This document shows, one piece after another, positions 1 through 8,405 of a stretch of DNA of 64,000 nt. Positions within the stretch are counted from its first letter, which is position 1. Every line of letters begins with the position of its first letter. The position numbers and the translations under genes are program-made. The notes beneath the pieces were generated by a model that had not been told where the DNA came from, did not search any database, and saw only the letters and a list, made by a program, of their open reading frames with translations. Source of the DNA: JANRKB01 sp033763695 (GTDB lineage: Bacteria; Planctomycetota; Phycisphaerae; Phycisphaerales; UBA1924); NCBI GenBank assembly GCA_033763695.1, contig JANRKB010000030.1, forward strand, positions 13,003 through 77,002, in the 5' to 3' direction.

Positions 1-146
1 AACGAATCGATACCCCCAGGCACCACGCCCGGGCTCCACTGGGAATGTGCCTCAGAAAAACGAATATGCAACCTGTGACGACGAAAAGACGACACGATTG
101 TCATTTTGTTTCGCCGAACTCGGTGCTCGATCTGTCAAGACGGCAA

Positions 147-172
147 AACGCGCCCGGATTTCCGGGCGCGTT
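147..172 (-). terminator. Strong hairpin with T run on the minus strand
   Basis: A 12-bp perfect stem (AACGCGCCCGGA and its complement) has a 2-base loop. Read on the minus strand it is followed by TTTT. It could end the ftsK transcript, although it lies about 600 bp beyond the stop codon, or end a short unrecognised transcript from the repeat-bearing spacer. Confidence 0.6.
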
Positions 173-250
173 CACGAACGATCAGTCAGTTGATTCTCAA
201 AGACGAGAAGAAAATAGTGCCAAGGAAATCACGGTCATGCGAAATCGATC

Positions 251-343
251 TGAGTTCCGCGCCTCGGAACGCCGAGCCTGAGGCACTGCGAAGGGCCGGT
301 TCAATGAAACCGTCGCGGAGGTTTCAGACAGAATCCGTTTCAG
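251..343. repeat. 93-bp direct repeat, copy 1
   Basis: This stretch aligns without gaps to 678-770; about 68 of 93 positions are identical by eye. On the minus strand both copies stay open in the same frame and give related Arg/Ser-rich peptides sharing PQ-x-RRS-x2-RNS. Together the copies bracket the palindromic element. Either a short sequence was duplicated around an insertion, or these are two members of a small repeat family. Confidence 0.7.
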
Positions 344-428
344 ACCAAGTCCGCACCCATGCTCATCCTGCCGCGGATGGCGCTGCGCGTCTTTCTGCCG
401 ATCGACTCGGCGCGACAGGCGAATGTCT

Positions 429-619
429 TGCACGGCGAAGCCGTGCAGGTGAATAGCGTTGGGTCGTCGCGCAGCGACACCCAACGAAAGCGTCGCCCCG
501 ATGCTTTGCATCGCGCAGCGATGCTGCACCGCGGCGCGGTGCGATGGGCCTAGCCGCGATCTTCGTTGGGTGCGGCTTCGCCGCCACCCAACGCTATTGA
601 CCACCACCGCTTCGCGGTG
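429..619. repeat. Palindromic dispersed element, copy 1 (REPIN/MITE-like)
   Basis: The left arm is a hairpin TGCACGGC-GAA-GCCGTGCA (429-447), a spacer containing AATAGC, and a second hairpin with GTTGGGT/ACCCAAC ends (458-485). The right arm has the same parts inverted: a GTTGGGT/ACCCAAC hairpin (565-592), GCTATT, and a CACCGC-TTC-GCGGTG hairpin (605-619). About 80 bp of unrelated sequence lies between the arms. A second copy with the same architecture lies at 53584-53786. Inverted hairpin doublets of this kind fit REPIN-like or miniature mobile elements. No transposase gene is in the window. Confidence 0.75.
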
Positions 620-677
620 AAGCGGAAGACTTCGGCGCCGGAAGGTGTCACCATCGCTTTCTGACACGGACCCGGAT

Positions 678-770
678 TGAGTTCCGTGGTTTGGAGCGAC
701 GAGATTGCGGCATTGCGAAAGACCGAGTGAATGAACCCATCGTGCGGGTTGCAGAAACAATCTGGTTCAG
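678..770. repeat. 93-bp direct repeat, copy 2, overlapping the ftsK stop
   Basis: This is the partner of the repeat at 251-343, in the same orientation and of the same length. Its right end contains the ftsK stop codon (TCA on the plus strand at 767-769), so the duplication or insertion touches the very end of ftsK. A short minus-strand frame inside it could encode a 30-residue basic peptide beginning MGSFTRSFAMPQSRRS, but nothing else supports translation. Confidence 0.65.
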
Positions 771-3700
771 TCGTCTTCGCTTGGTTCGGCCGGCTTGCGA
801 TGCTGGCCCGCACGCATCTGGTCGGCGAGTTCGCCGTCGTCGGTTGAATCAAACGGCGCGGCCTCAGCGACCTCGTCAGCGTCATCCTCTTCGTCTTCGG
901 CGTCCGCGACGTCCTCTTCGTCAACCGCTTCGGATGCTTCCTCGTCCGCATCTTCGACAACGGCTTCGGCGGCGGTCGGACCCGGCGCTGCTGCTGTCTT
1001 CTCTTCAAACAACGCCTGCTGGTCGGGGCGGGCCTCGAGCGGATTGGCGATGCCCTTCTGAGCGGCCTCGCTCGCGGCCAGTTCCTTCATCGCGTCCCAC
1101 TCCTCGGGCGTGATCAGCACGTCGCGAGCGACCGACCCCTTGTGATCGCTGATGATGCCGGCGATGCCCATGAGGTCGATGAGGCGGCTGGCACGGGTGT
1201 AGCCGATCGCGAGACGACGCTGGAGCAGTGAGACGCTGCCGCGGCGGGTCTCCAGCACGATCTCGACGGCGCGTTGGAAGAGAGGGTCCTCCTGAGCGGC
1301 GGCCAGACTGGCCGACGAGTTGTTCTGCGACTGCAGCAGACGCTCTTCGTCGCTGAGATTCGAGAGACCTGTGCCGTTCTCGCTGGGCTTGCGCAGCGTG
1401 AGCAACTGCCGCTCGAACGATGGCTTGGCAACGTCGCGCATGAACTTGACGACGCGGCGGATCTCCAGGTCATCCACCAGCGTGCCCTGCGCACGCGTGA
1501 GTTTGCTGGAGCGTGGGTTGAGGAACAGCATGTCGCCGTGACCCAGCAGCAGCTCGCCGCCCTTCTGATCAAGCACGATGCGCGAGTCCATGCCGCTGGC
1601 CACCTTGAATGAAATGCGGCAGGGCATGTTGGACTTGATGAGGCCGGTGACGACGTTGGCCTGCGGACGCTGCGTGGCGAGAATGAGGTGGAGGCCGACC
1701 GCACGGGCCTTCTGGGCGATGCGGATGATGTGGCTCTCGACTTCCTTTGCTGTCATCATCAGGTCGGCGAGTTCGTCGATGATGAAGACCATGTAGGGCA
1801 GTTTCTTGGGGACGCGGGCTTCCTCTTCTTCAGTCGTGATCCCCATCCGCTCCTTGAGTTCTTCAAAGGGCAGTTCGTTGTACGTCGCGATGTCGCGGCA
1901 GCCCGCCTCGGCGAGCAGTTCATACCGCTCGTCCATCTTGGTCGTGGCCCACTCAAGAATGGCCGCAGCCTTGGACATTTCTGTCACGACCGGGCACATC
2001 AGGTGCGGAATGTCTTTGAACTGGCTCATTTCGACCATCTTGGGGTCGACCAGCACGAGCTTGAGTTCGTTGGGCTTCTTGGTGTACAGGAACGACATGA
2101 TGATCGTGTTCATGCACACCGACTTGCCCGAGCCGGTGGTGCCCGCGATCAGCATGTGCGGCATCTGCGTCAAGTCGGCGATGAGCGATTCGCCGCTGGC
2201 GTCCTTGCCCAGGAACATCGGCAGACGCATCTTGGCGAAGGTCTCGCTGCGCGACATCAGTTCCTTGAGACGCACCTTCTCCTTGTGCGTGTTGGGCACT
2301 TCGATGCCAACCGTGTCGCGCCCAGCCATGTTCGAGACGATGCGGATGTTCACGGCCTTGAGGGCGCGGGCGATGTCGCTGTCGACGGCCTGCACCTGGG
2401 CAACCTTGGTGCCCGGGGCGAGACGGACGTCGAACAGGGTGATGACCGGGCCGGACTCGATCCCGACCACTTCGCCGTTGATCTTGTACTGCTGCAACGC
2501 CGCTTCGAGGGCCGCGGCCTGCTCACGGACGTGTTCCTCAAGCTTGGCGTTGAAGTTCTCTTCCGGGTTCTCCAGCAGATCAAGGCCGGGGAACGCGTAG
2601 TTGCTGGCGGCTTCCTCGGCGGCAGCGGCGGCTTGCAGCGCCTTGAGGTCCGCGTCGGTCGCGATCGCCTTCTTGTTCTGGCCCAGCGCGAGGGGAAGCT
2701 TGTTGATCTTCTCGCGCAAGGCATCCTTGTCGAACACCTGCGGCGCGCCGGGAGCGTCATCCTCGTCGGCCTGTGCCGGGCGCGTTTCAGTGCTCGAACG
2801 CGTCACCGGGATCGGCGGGCGGGCTGCCCGCGGCGCGGGAGGAGCCGCGGCTTCGTCGTCCGCATCCTCGGCGTCCGAGGCCGCATTTACATCGGGGTCT
2901 TCAATCTCCGCCGTCGGGTCTTCTTCGATGTCGTATTCGGGCGCGTTGCTCGTGTAGTTTGCGGCCTCACCGGGGAACGCCGCCATCGGCGCGTCGGCGG
3001 CGGACTTGGGTTTACGCATCCGCTTGGGCGTTTCTTCTTCGCTGGCGTCGATCTCAACGGGCTTGCGGCCTGCGAGCATGCCGCTCAGCGCGGAGAACAA
3101 TCCGCCACCCGCCTTGCGCGAAACCTCGCCGGTGGTCTTGGCTGCGCCGACGGCGATCTTGCCCGCGGCAGGAGCAGCGACGTTGGCGACAAATGCGCCG
3201 GTCGCCTTGGCCGTGCCCGCAGCGAGGTTACCCGCCATCGGCGCACCGGTGTTCTTGGTCCACTGCCACGTCCAACCGAAGATCAGGACGAGCCACTCAT
3301 CGATCGCCACCAGAGCGCCGATTGCGAACATCGCAATCAGGGCGAGCCCGGTGCCGAACGAACCCATCTTGCCGGAGAGGAAGTCAACGCCAACGACGCC
3401 GATCGCGCCACCAGCCAGATCGGGCATGACGCCCGAGGTCGGCCACATGAGCCGCTGAAGCCCCGAAACGGCGACGGCCATGAACAGCAGGCCGACCAAA
3501 CGCGTGCTCGCGTGCGGAATCCGCTGCCCACCCGCAGCAGACAGCAGCCCGACGCCGCCGACCACCGTCAGGATCCACGCGCCCCAGCCCAGAGTACGGA
3601 AGAGTCCGTAGGCCACCAGTGCACCGAGCGGGCCGCACCAGTTCATGACCGGGTCATTGGGTGGGAACTTCATGTGGCTGGGCGGGTCACCAGCGTTGAA

Positions 3701-3829
3701 GCCGATCAGGCTCGCGATGACAAAGGCCCAGGCGAAGACGAAAAGCAACAGACAAAGCCGCCACAGAAGGCCCGGACGGCTCCCCGCGTCGGACTTGGTG
3801 TCAGACGATGAACGCTTACCACTCGACAT
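767..3829 (-). CDS. ftsK: DNA translocase FtsK/SpoIIIE
   Basis: Membrane-anchored ATP-driven DNA pump that clears chromosome ends through the division septum. The 1020-residue protein has several membrane helices in residues 20-185. An Ala/Pro/acidic linker follows to about residue 400, then the motor. The Walker A motif GTTGSGKS is near residue 563, followed by LVLVDPKMVEMS. The winged-helix gamma domain lies near residues 846-911 (RRGSVSLLQRRLAIGY-type sequence), as expected for recognition of polar sequence motifs. Unusually, about 110 residues of strongly acidic tail follow gamma, which normally ends the protein. The ATG start at 3829 precedes a short polar segment and then the first helix. 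An asparaginase gene lies 59 bp upstream on the same strand. Confidence 0.95.
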   Translation of the reverse strand: MSSGKRSSSDTKSDAGSRPGLLWRLCLLLFVFAWAFVIASLIGFNAGDPPSHMKFPPNDPVMNWCGPLGALVAYGLFRTLGWGAWILTVVGGVGLLSAAGGQRIPHASTRLVGLLFMAVAVSGLQRLMWPTSGVMPDLAGGAIGVVGVDFLSGKMGSFGTGLALIAMFAIGALVAIDEWLVLIFGWTWQWTKNTGAPMAGNLAAGTAKATGAFVANVAAPAAGKIAVGAAKTTGEVSRKAGGGLFSALSGMLAGRKPVEIDASEEETPKRMRKPKSAADAPMAAFPGEAANYTSNAPEYDIEEDPTAEIEDPDVNAASDAEDADDEAAAPPAPRAARPPIPVTRSSTETRPAQADEDDAPGAPQVFDKDALREKINKLPLALGQNKKAIATDADLKALQAAAAAEEAASNYAFPGLDLLENPEENFNAKLEEHVREQAAALEAALQQYKINGEVVGIESGPVITLFDVRLAPGTKVAQVQAVDSDIARALKAVNIRIVSNMAGRDTVGIEVPNTHKEKVRLKELMSRSETFAKMRLPMFLGKDASGESLIADLTQMPHMLIAGTTGSGKSVCMNTIIMSFLYTKKPNELKLVLVDPKMVEMSQFKDIPHLMCPVVTEMSKAAAILEWATTKMDERYELLAEAGCRDIATYNELPFEELKERMGITTEEEEARVPKKLPYMVFIIDELADLMMTAKEVESHIIRIAQKARAVGLHLILATQRPQANVVTGLIKSNMPCRISFKVASGMDSRIVLDQKGGELLLGHGDMLFLNPRSSKLTRAQGTLVDDLEIRRVVKFMRDVAKPSFERQLLTLRKPSENGTGLSNLSDEERLLQSQNNSSASLAAAQEDPLFQRAVEIVLETRRGSVSLLQRRLAIGYTRASRLIDLMGIAGIISDHKGSVARDVLITPEEWDAMKELAASEAAQKGIANPLEARPDQQALFEEKTAAAPGPTAAEAVVEDADEEASEAVDEEDVADAEDEEDDADEVAEAAPFDSTDDGELADQMRAGQHRKPAEPSEDD

Positions 3830-3888
3830 ATTGGCTCTGCTATCGGCTGGAAGTCGCGAAACAGGACAGAATCGAGAATCGGCGTGTG

Positions 3889-4419
3889 TCAGGGCTGACC
3901 GCCACCCCGGAACGTGCCGCCGGCACGATCCTTGGTCACCCCGGGGAAACGCAGGGCTCGCCCGTGCGCGACGCAGTAGATTCCCGGGGACAGCGTCCCG
4001 GCAGCGAAGATCGCCTCGGTCAAGTTTTGCAACGCGTCGGAACGCTTCATCTCAAACGGGCGCATCGCACCAGTCAGGACGATGGGCGTCCGCGGCGAGG
4101 CCAGGTCGGCATGCAATCGCTCGCCGGTCAGTTCAAGGGTATCGGTGCCATGCAGTATGACGATTCCAGAGCACTGGGTCGGAAGATCGGAACTGCCGCC
4201 CGCGGCCCGGACGGCCTGCACGATCTGCCGCCGATCCTCCTCGGTCATCACCAGCGAATCCTTGCTGAGCAGTTCAATGACACTGACGCTGGTGTCTTCC
4301 AGTCGAAGCCGCCCGAGCATGCGGCGGACCACGGAGCCGCGATTCTCGAGGCTCCCGGTGAACTCGTTGTAGGTCTTTTCAATCGTGCCGCCGGTCGTGA
4401 TGAGCGTGATGTGGCGCAT
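3889..4419 (-). CDS. Short asparaginase-family protein (N-terminal domain only)
   Basis: About 176 residues starting MRHITLITTGGTIEKT, the first catalytic-threonine motif of type I/II asparaginases. The second signature, ILHGTDTLE, holds the Thr-Asp pair. The usual length is about 330 residues with a second C-terminal domain; this protein stops after the first. Single-domain asparaginase homologues exist, so it may be active as an oligomer, but the substrate cannot be assigned. I chose the ATG at 4419 because the family motif begins three residues later and the 32 residues upstream are unlike the family. It lies between ftsK and a divergent lipoprotein gene. Confidence 0.85.
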   Translation of the reverse strand: MRHITLITTGGTIEKTYNEFTGSLENRGSVVRRMLGRLRLEDTSVSVIELLSKDSLVMTEEDRRQIVQAVRAAGGSSDLPTQCSGIVILHGTDTLELTGERLHADLASPRTPIVLTGAMRPFEMKRSDALQNLTEAIFAAGTLSPGIYCVAHGRALRFPGVTKDRAGGTFRGGGQP

Positions 4420-4470
4420 GCTGGACCACAGCGTATGAGGGCGGCAGCGGCGGGCGATACGCTGTGCATC

Positions 4471-5247
4471 ATGACCCCCAGCATGAAGTCCAACGACAAT
4501 CTGCGGGCTCCGCATTGGTGGCGAGCCCTCCTGCTCGGCCTCGGTGTGATATTCGCGACCTTGGCCGGCGGCTGCGCCTCAGACCCGCCCGACTGGTTCC
4601 AGGGCGACGCCATGCAGATCTATGACCCGTTCCCGTCGGCCCAGGAGCCGGGCGCAACGCGTGCCGCGGCCCCCACCGCCGACGTCTTTGTCGACAAGGT
4701 GACGGTGATCTCAACGCGACAGGATCGCATCAGCAGCACGCTGCGCGTCCGACTTGGGCTCACCGATCAACAGTCGCAGCGTGTTGAACGCATGGTCCGC
4801 AGCGCGGAGCAGCAGCAGCGTCAACTCGATGTTGCCTACGCCAAGAACAAGGAAGCCAAGACCGAGAGCGGCTGGCGGCTGTACCAAAATCTCACTGAGT
4901 CGATCGAGACGGTGATTGAACGCGACCAGAAATCGGCGCTGCGTGACTATCTCAAGGAAGCATTTGACGCGACCGAGCGTTACCTCGAAGCCCGCGCCGA
5001 GCGACTCGCCGCACTGCGCGACATCCGGCGTGCGGAGCGAGAACGCAAGGCCCGCCAGCGGATGGGCCTGCCTGCGGAAGGTGACACCGCCGCCCGCGCG
5101 GCGACGCCGCCCGATGCTCCGACGACGACGCCCGAACCGACCGAACCCATGCCCGCGCCTGAGTCGCCCCCTCCGAGTGAAACACCCGAGCGTGCCGAGC
5201 CGATGCCCGCGCCGGGGCAATCACCCCCCGCCAAACCCGAGCGATGA
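4471..5247 (+). CDS. Putative lipoprotein with helical core and Pro-rich tail
   Basis: A 258-residue protein. A hydrophobic segment (ALLLGLGVIFATLAGGC) ends in a plausible lipobox Cys, so export and lipidation are likely. Residues of about 85-195 are charged and helical, probably coiled coil (for example ARAERLAALRDIRRAERER). The last 60 residues are Pro/Glu/Thr-rich repeats (EPMPAPE, AEPMPAPG) typical of a disordered tail. I recognise no enzyme domain. An ATG at 4483 is an alternative start. It is divergent from the asparaginase gene and convergent with the permease gene. Confidence 0.75.
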   Translation: MTPSMKSNDNLRAPHWWRALLLGLGVIFATLAGGCASDPPDWFQGDAMQIYDPFPSAQEPGATRAAAPTADVFVDKVTVISTRQDRISSTLRVRLGLTDQQSQRVERMVRSAEQQQRQLDVAYAKNKEAKTESGWRLYQNLTESIETVIERDQKSALRDYLKEAFDATERYLEARAERLAALRDIRRAERERKARQRMGLPAEGDTAARAATPPDAPTTTPEPTEPMPAPESPPPSETPERAEPMPAPGQSPPAKPER

Positions 5248-5272
5248 AACGTGTGACCGACGCGGCTCGGCG

Positions 5273-6280
5273 TCAATGAATCCGCGGGTCAACCCAGCGA
5301 TAAAGCACGTCCACCGCGAGGTTGAAAAGCACGAGCATCGCCGCGTAGATCATCACCACGCCGATGATGAGGAACAGATCCTTGTTCTGCACGGCGGCGA
5401 CAAAGTGCTGTCCCATGCCGGGGACGGTGAACACACGCTCGACGACAAACGAACCGGTCATCGCGTATGCCGTCGCGGGTCCGAGGAAGCTGAGCACGGG
5501 CAGGAATGCGTTCTTGAGCGCGTGCTTGAGGATGACGCGCGACTCCGGGACGCCCTTGGCCCGTGCCGTGCGGATGTAGTCGGCCCCGAGTTGCTCGAGC
5601 ATGCCCAGTCGCGTGAGGCGCGCGATATATGCGGCCGTCGGCAGGGCGAGCGTGAACGCCGGGAGCGCGAGGCCCGCGAGCCCGGCGGACGAACCGGCCT
5701 TGCCGATCCCGAGCCAGACAGGGAAGACGAGCAGAATCGCGGTGCCAATGACAAACGTCGGCAGGCTGATGCCGATGAGCGAGATCGCGAGCGTTGCCAG
5801 ATCAGCGAGCGAGTTAGGACGCAGCGCACCGATGATGCCCGCGCCCAGACCGATGACCAGCGCAATGACGATCGAGAGCGTGCCGACCTGGATGCTCACG
5901 GGCAAGGAAGACGCGATGATCTCGTTGACGCCGCGATCGCGATATTGCAGCGAGGGGCCGAGGTCGAAGACCATCCGAGGCGGGGGCACGATGCCGTCTT
6001 TCTCGAATCGCTCCGCTCGCGCGGCGGCCTCGCCGCTGAGCGACTCGCGCACGAACTTCACGCCCGACGCGCTGTCAAGATAGGACCAGTAGAACGACCA
6101 GAAACTGTCGAGGTTGTACTGCCGCTTCATCGCAAGCACGACTTCTTCGGGCGGGCGGCGTCCCTCGCCGCGATCCATCGGATTGCCGGGCACCGCCCAC
6201 GCGAGCGCGAGGGTGAGTGTGTAGAGCACGCCGAGGATCAGCGGCATCTGAATCAGGCGTCGAGCGATGAGAGAGAGCAT
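5273..6280 (-). CDS. ABC transporter permease, OppB/DppB type
   Basis: Inner-membrane subunit of a peptide/nickel-type ABC importer. The 335 residues start MLSLIARRLIQMPLILGVL, the usual first helix of this family. The middle has five further hydrophobic segments. The EAA-type loop that contacts the ATPase reads QLGADYIRTARAKGVPE. A roughly 60-residue extracytoplasmic insertion follows helix 1, longer than in the shortest homologues. It lies 131 bp downstream of the matching substrate-binding protein gene, on the same strand. No OppC or OppD/F gene is in the window, so the rest of the transporter must be encoded elsewhere. Confidence 0.92.
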   Translation of the reverse strand: MLSLIARRLIQMPLILGVLYTLTLALAWAVPGNPMDRGEGRRPPEEVVLAMKRQYNLDSFWSFYWSYLDSASGVKFVRESLSGEAAARAERFEKDGIVPPPRMVFDLGPSLQYRDRGVNEIIASSLPVSIQVGTLSIVIALVIGLGAGIIGALRPNSLADLATLAISLIGISLPTFVIGTAILLVFPVWLGIGKAGSSAGLAGLALPAFTLALPTAAYIARLTRLGMLEQLGADYIRTARAKGVPESRVILKHALKNAFLPVLSFLGPATAYAMTGSFVVERVFTVPGMGQHFVAAVQNKDLFLIIGVVMIYAAMLVLFNLAVDVLYRWVDPRIH

Positions 6281-6354
6281 GGATGAGCGAGTTGCGAAAT
6301 CGAAATCGTGAGCGTGGTGAAACGTGTTGCGGGTTCAAGGAAGGCATCAAGCCA

Positions 6355-6386
6355 CGAGGCATCTGGGCATCTAGGCATCTGGGCAT
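6355..6386. repeat. Four tandem 8-bp units between oppA- and oppB-like genes
   Basis: On the minus strand the units read ATGCCCAG, ATGCCTAG, ATGCCCAG, ATGCCTCG. The array lies within the 131-bp gap between the binding-protein and permease genes, in the transcribed direction. Each unit begins with ATG. Its function is unknown; it may be simple slippage sequence. Confidence 0.7.
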
Positions 6387-6411
6387 GGGGCAAGGAAGTT
6401 CGCACGCGTGT

Positions 6412-8316
6412 TTACTCCACCCTCGGCGACGCCATCCCGCTCTCGCGCAAGCGCGGCGGCAGGAACAGCGGCGTGTCGCTGCCGCGTCCGTCGCCGAAGA
6501 CATCAATCCGGTACAACTGTTGCTCGTCGCGTGGGTGGCTGCTGATGCCCGTGAACTTCGTCGCGTCGAACATGTACGTCGTGCCGTATTGGAACAGCGG
6601 CAGGACCGGCGCGTCCTGCAACATCAACGCTTCGGCCTTGGACAAGATCGCCATGCGCTTGGCAGGGTCGAGCTCCGCCGCGGCTTGTTCGAGCAGTGCG
6701 TCGTACTCAGGGTTGCTGTAGCCGCGATCGTTGTTGCCGTCGCCCGTGCGATGTAGATCAAGGAACGTCGTCGGATCGCCATAATCGCCGAACCACGACG
6801 CGCGGCCGACGATGTAGTTCTTGTTCTTCAGGTCCTCGCGGAAGGACTTGATCTCCTTCTGGCTGAGCGTGCAGGACACGCCAAGATGCTGCTTCCAATC
6901 CTTGGCGATCGCCTGCGCGATCAGTTCATGCCCGCCGTCGCGGGTGAAGAGGATGTCGACATTGATGAATCCCGCGCCGCCGGGATAGCCCGCGTCCGCC
7001 AGCAACTTCTTGGCCGCCTCGACATCGGTCTTCAGGCCCGTCGGTGAGGTGTAGCCGCCGATCGAGTCGGGCGGGATGAAAGTGTCGGCGACCGGCTCGC
7101 CGAGCCTGCGAATCTGCTCGGTGAGCGCCTTGCGATCGACTGCCATGGAGAACGCGCGACGCACGCGCGGGTCGTGGAATGGATTGGGGCGGCCATCGGG
7201 CAGCGTCGGCTGGCAGTTGAAGTTGTAGAAATACAGCCCGAACGCGGGGAAGACGTGGATCAAGTTGCGCGGGTCGCTCGGCAAGCGCCGATCAATCTCG
7301 ATCGGATCGACGCCTTCGCGCTGCCACTGCAGCACCTGCGCCTGATGCTCGCCGTAGAACTGCTGCTTCTGTCGGACCATCTCGGGCGTGTATCGCGCCT
7401 GCACATCCGTCACCCAATCAACGCTGCCGGACCGGAAGGCGAGCACCTGGGCATTGGGCTCTTCGATCGTCGGGATCTGGATCGAGCGGATCGCGAGCGC
7501 GTCGCGATCCCAGTAATGCGGATTCTGCTCCAGACGCATGTCGCGCTTGAAGCGCCATGACGCGACGACAAACGGCCCGTTCTGCACCGACTCGGGCGGC
7601 TTGGTCCACCCTTGCTCGGTCTCGATCATGCCGGTGGTGGCGTTGATGTGTTCATACCGCTGTACCAGCGGCGGATAGACGGGGCTCAGCACCGGAAACG
7701 CGCACAACTCCAGGAAATACGGCACGGGACGCGCCAACGTCACGACCAGCGTGCGATCGTCTGGGGCCGTGAGCCCGACATTTGCGGCAAAGTCGGCGAC
7801 GGCGCGCTCCCACAGGGCCTTGGCCGCGGCAGGACGATCGCTGATCGACGCATCCGCGGCAAAGTCCGCGAGAGCCTTGGTGCGACGATCGAAGAACTCT
7901 TGTGCACCCTTGATGTGCAGGAAGAACCCGGTGTAATCGGCGGCATTGTCGGGGAGCAGCGCACGCCGCCACGAATAGACAAAGTCCGATGCCTTCACGC
8001 TGTCGCCGTTGGACCACTTGGCGTTCGCACGCAGATGGAACGTGTACGTCAGGCGATCGGCGGAGATCTCCCACTTCTCTGCGACGCCGGGGCGCACGGC
8101 GTAGTCCCAGCGGAAGACGTCATTGCGAACCAGGCCTTCGTGGACGAGGCGACCAACCCGCAGATCCTGCTGCCACGACATTTTGACGAGATCGAGGGTG
8201 GTGACATCGGCACGATTGATGAACGTGAAGTCGGCTTTGGGCGCAGGTGTGTCGGCGGCGATCGACAACCCGAGCAGAGCCAAGACCGCGAGGATGGGAA
8301 CCAGCAGACGCACCAT
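6412..8316 (-). CDS. Peptide ABC transporter substrate-binding protein, OppA/DppA type
   Basis: Periplasmic peptide-binding protein of SBP family 5, about 634 residues. The ATG at 8316 gives MVRLLVPILAVLALLGLSIAA, a clear signal peptide; the longer open frame upstream lacks family similarity. The mature N-terminus FINRADVTTLDLVKMSWQQD matches the family's first strand and helix. Later blocks include FSMAVDRKALTEQI and YSNPEYDALLEQAAAELD, both typical of the C-terminal lobe. It lies upstream of the OppB-type permease and probably shares its transcript. The substrate (oligopeptides or another solute) cannot be read from the sequence. Confidence 0.93.
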   Translation of the reverse strand: MVRLLVPILAVLALLGLSIAADTPAPKADFTFINRADVTTLDLVKMSWQQDLRVGRLVHEGLVRNDVFRWDYAVRPGVAEKWEISADRLTYTFHLRANAKWSNGDSVKASDFVYSWRRALLPDNAADYTGFFLHIKGAQEFFDRRTKALADFAADASISDRPAAAKALWERAVADFAANVGLTAPDDRTLVVTLARPVPYFLELCAFPVLSPVYPPLVQRYEHINATTGMIETEQGWTKPPESVQNGPFVVASWRFKRDMRLEQNPHYWDRDALAIRSIQIPTIEEPNAQVLAFRSGSVDWVTDVQARYTPEMVRQKQQFYGEHQAQVLQWQREGVDPIEIDRRLPSDPRNLIHVFPAFGLYFYNFNCQPTLPDGRPNPFHDPRVRRAFSMAVDRKALTEQIRRLGEPVADTFIPPDSIGGYTSPTGLKTDVEAAKKLLADAGYPGGAGFINVDILFTRDGGHELIAQAIAKDWKQHLGVSCTLSQKEIKSFREDLKNKNYIVGRASWFGDYGDPTTFLDLHRTGDGNNDRGYSNPEYDALLEQAAAELDPAKRMAILSKAEALMLQDAPVLPLFQYGTTYMFDATKFTGISSHPRDEQQLYRIDVFGDGRGSDTPLFLPPRLRESGMASPRVE

Positions 8317-8405
8317 GCGTACAGAGTACCGCGCGATGCTGGGAGTCGGCGGCGAGCCGCAGCCACAATGGCCCCCGCTGGACAGAGCCGCGCCCACCGG
8401 TCACA

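Larger units (their letters stand above)
1..766. other. Gene-poor spacer downstream of ftsK
   Basis: I support no protein-coding gene here. Several overlapping frames are open, but they run through palindromic repeat DNA and give Arg/His-rich translations without recognisable domains. The recognisable content is a minus-strand terminator-like hairpin near the left end, a 191-bp palindromic element in the middle, and two diverged 93-bp direct repeats around that element. The last repeat runs into the ftsK stop codon. Bases 1-140 hold nothing I can identify. Confidence 0.6.

Noticed and set aside
197..760. 187-residue minus-strand frame downstream of ftsK
   Set aside because: It runs through the palindromic element and both 93-bp repeats; composition is repeat-driven and there is no domain.
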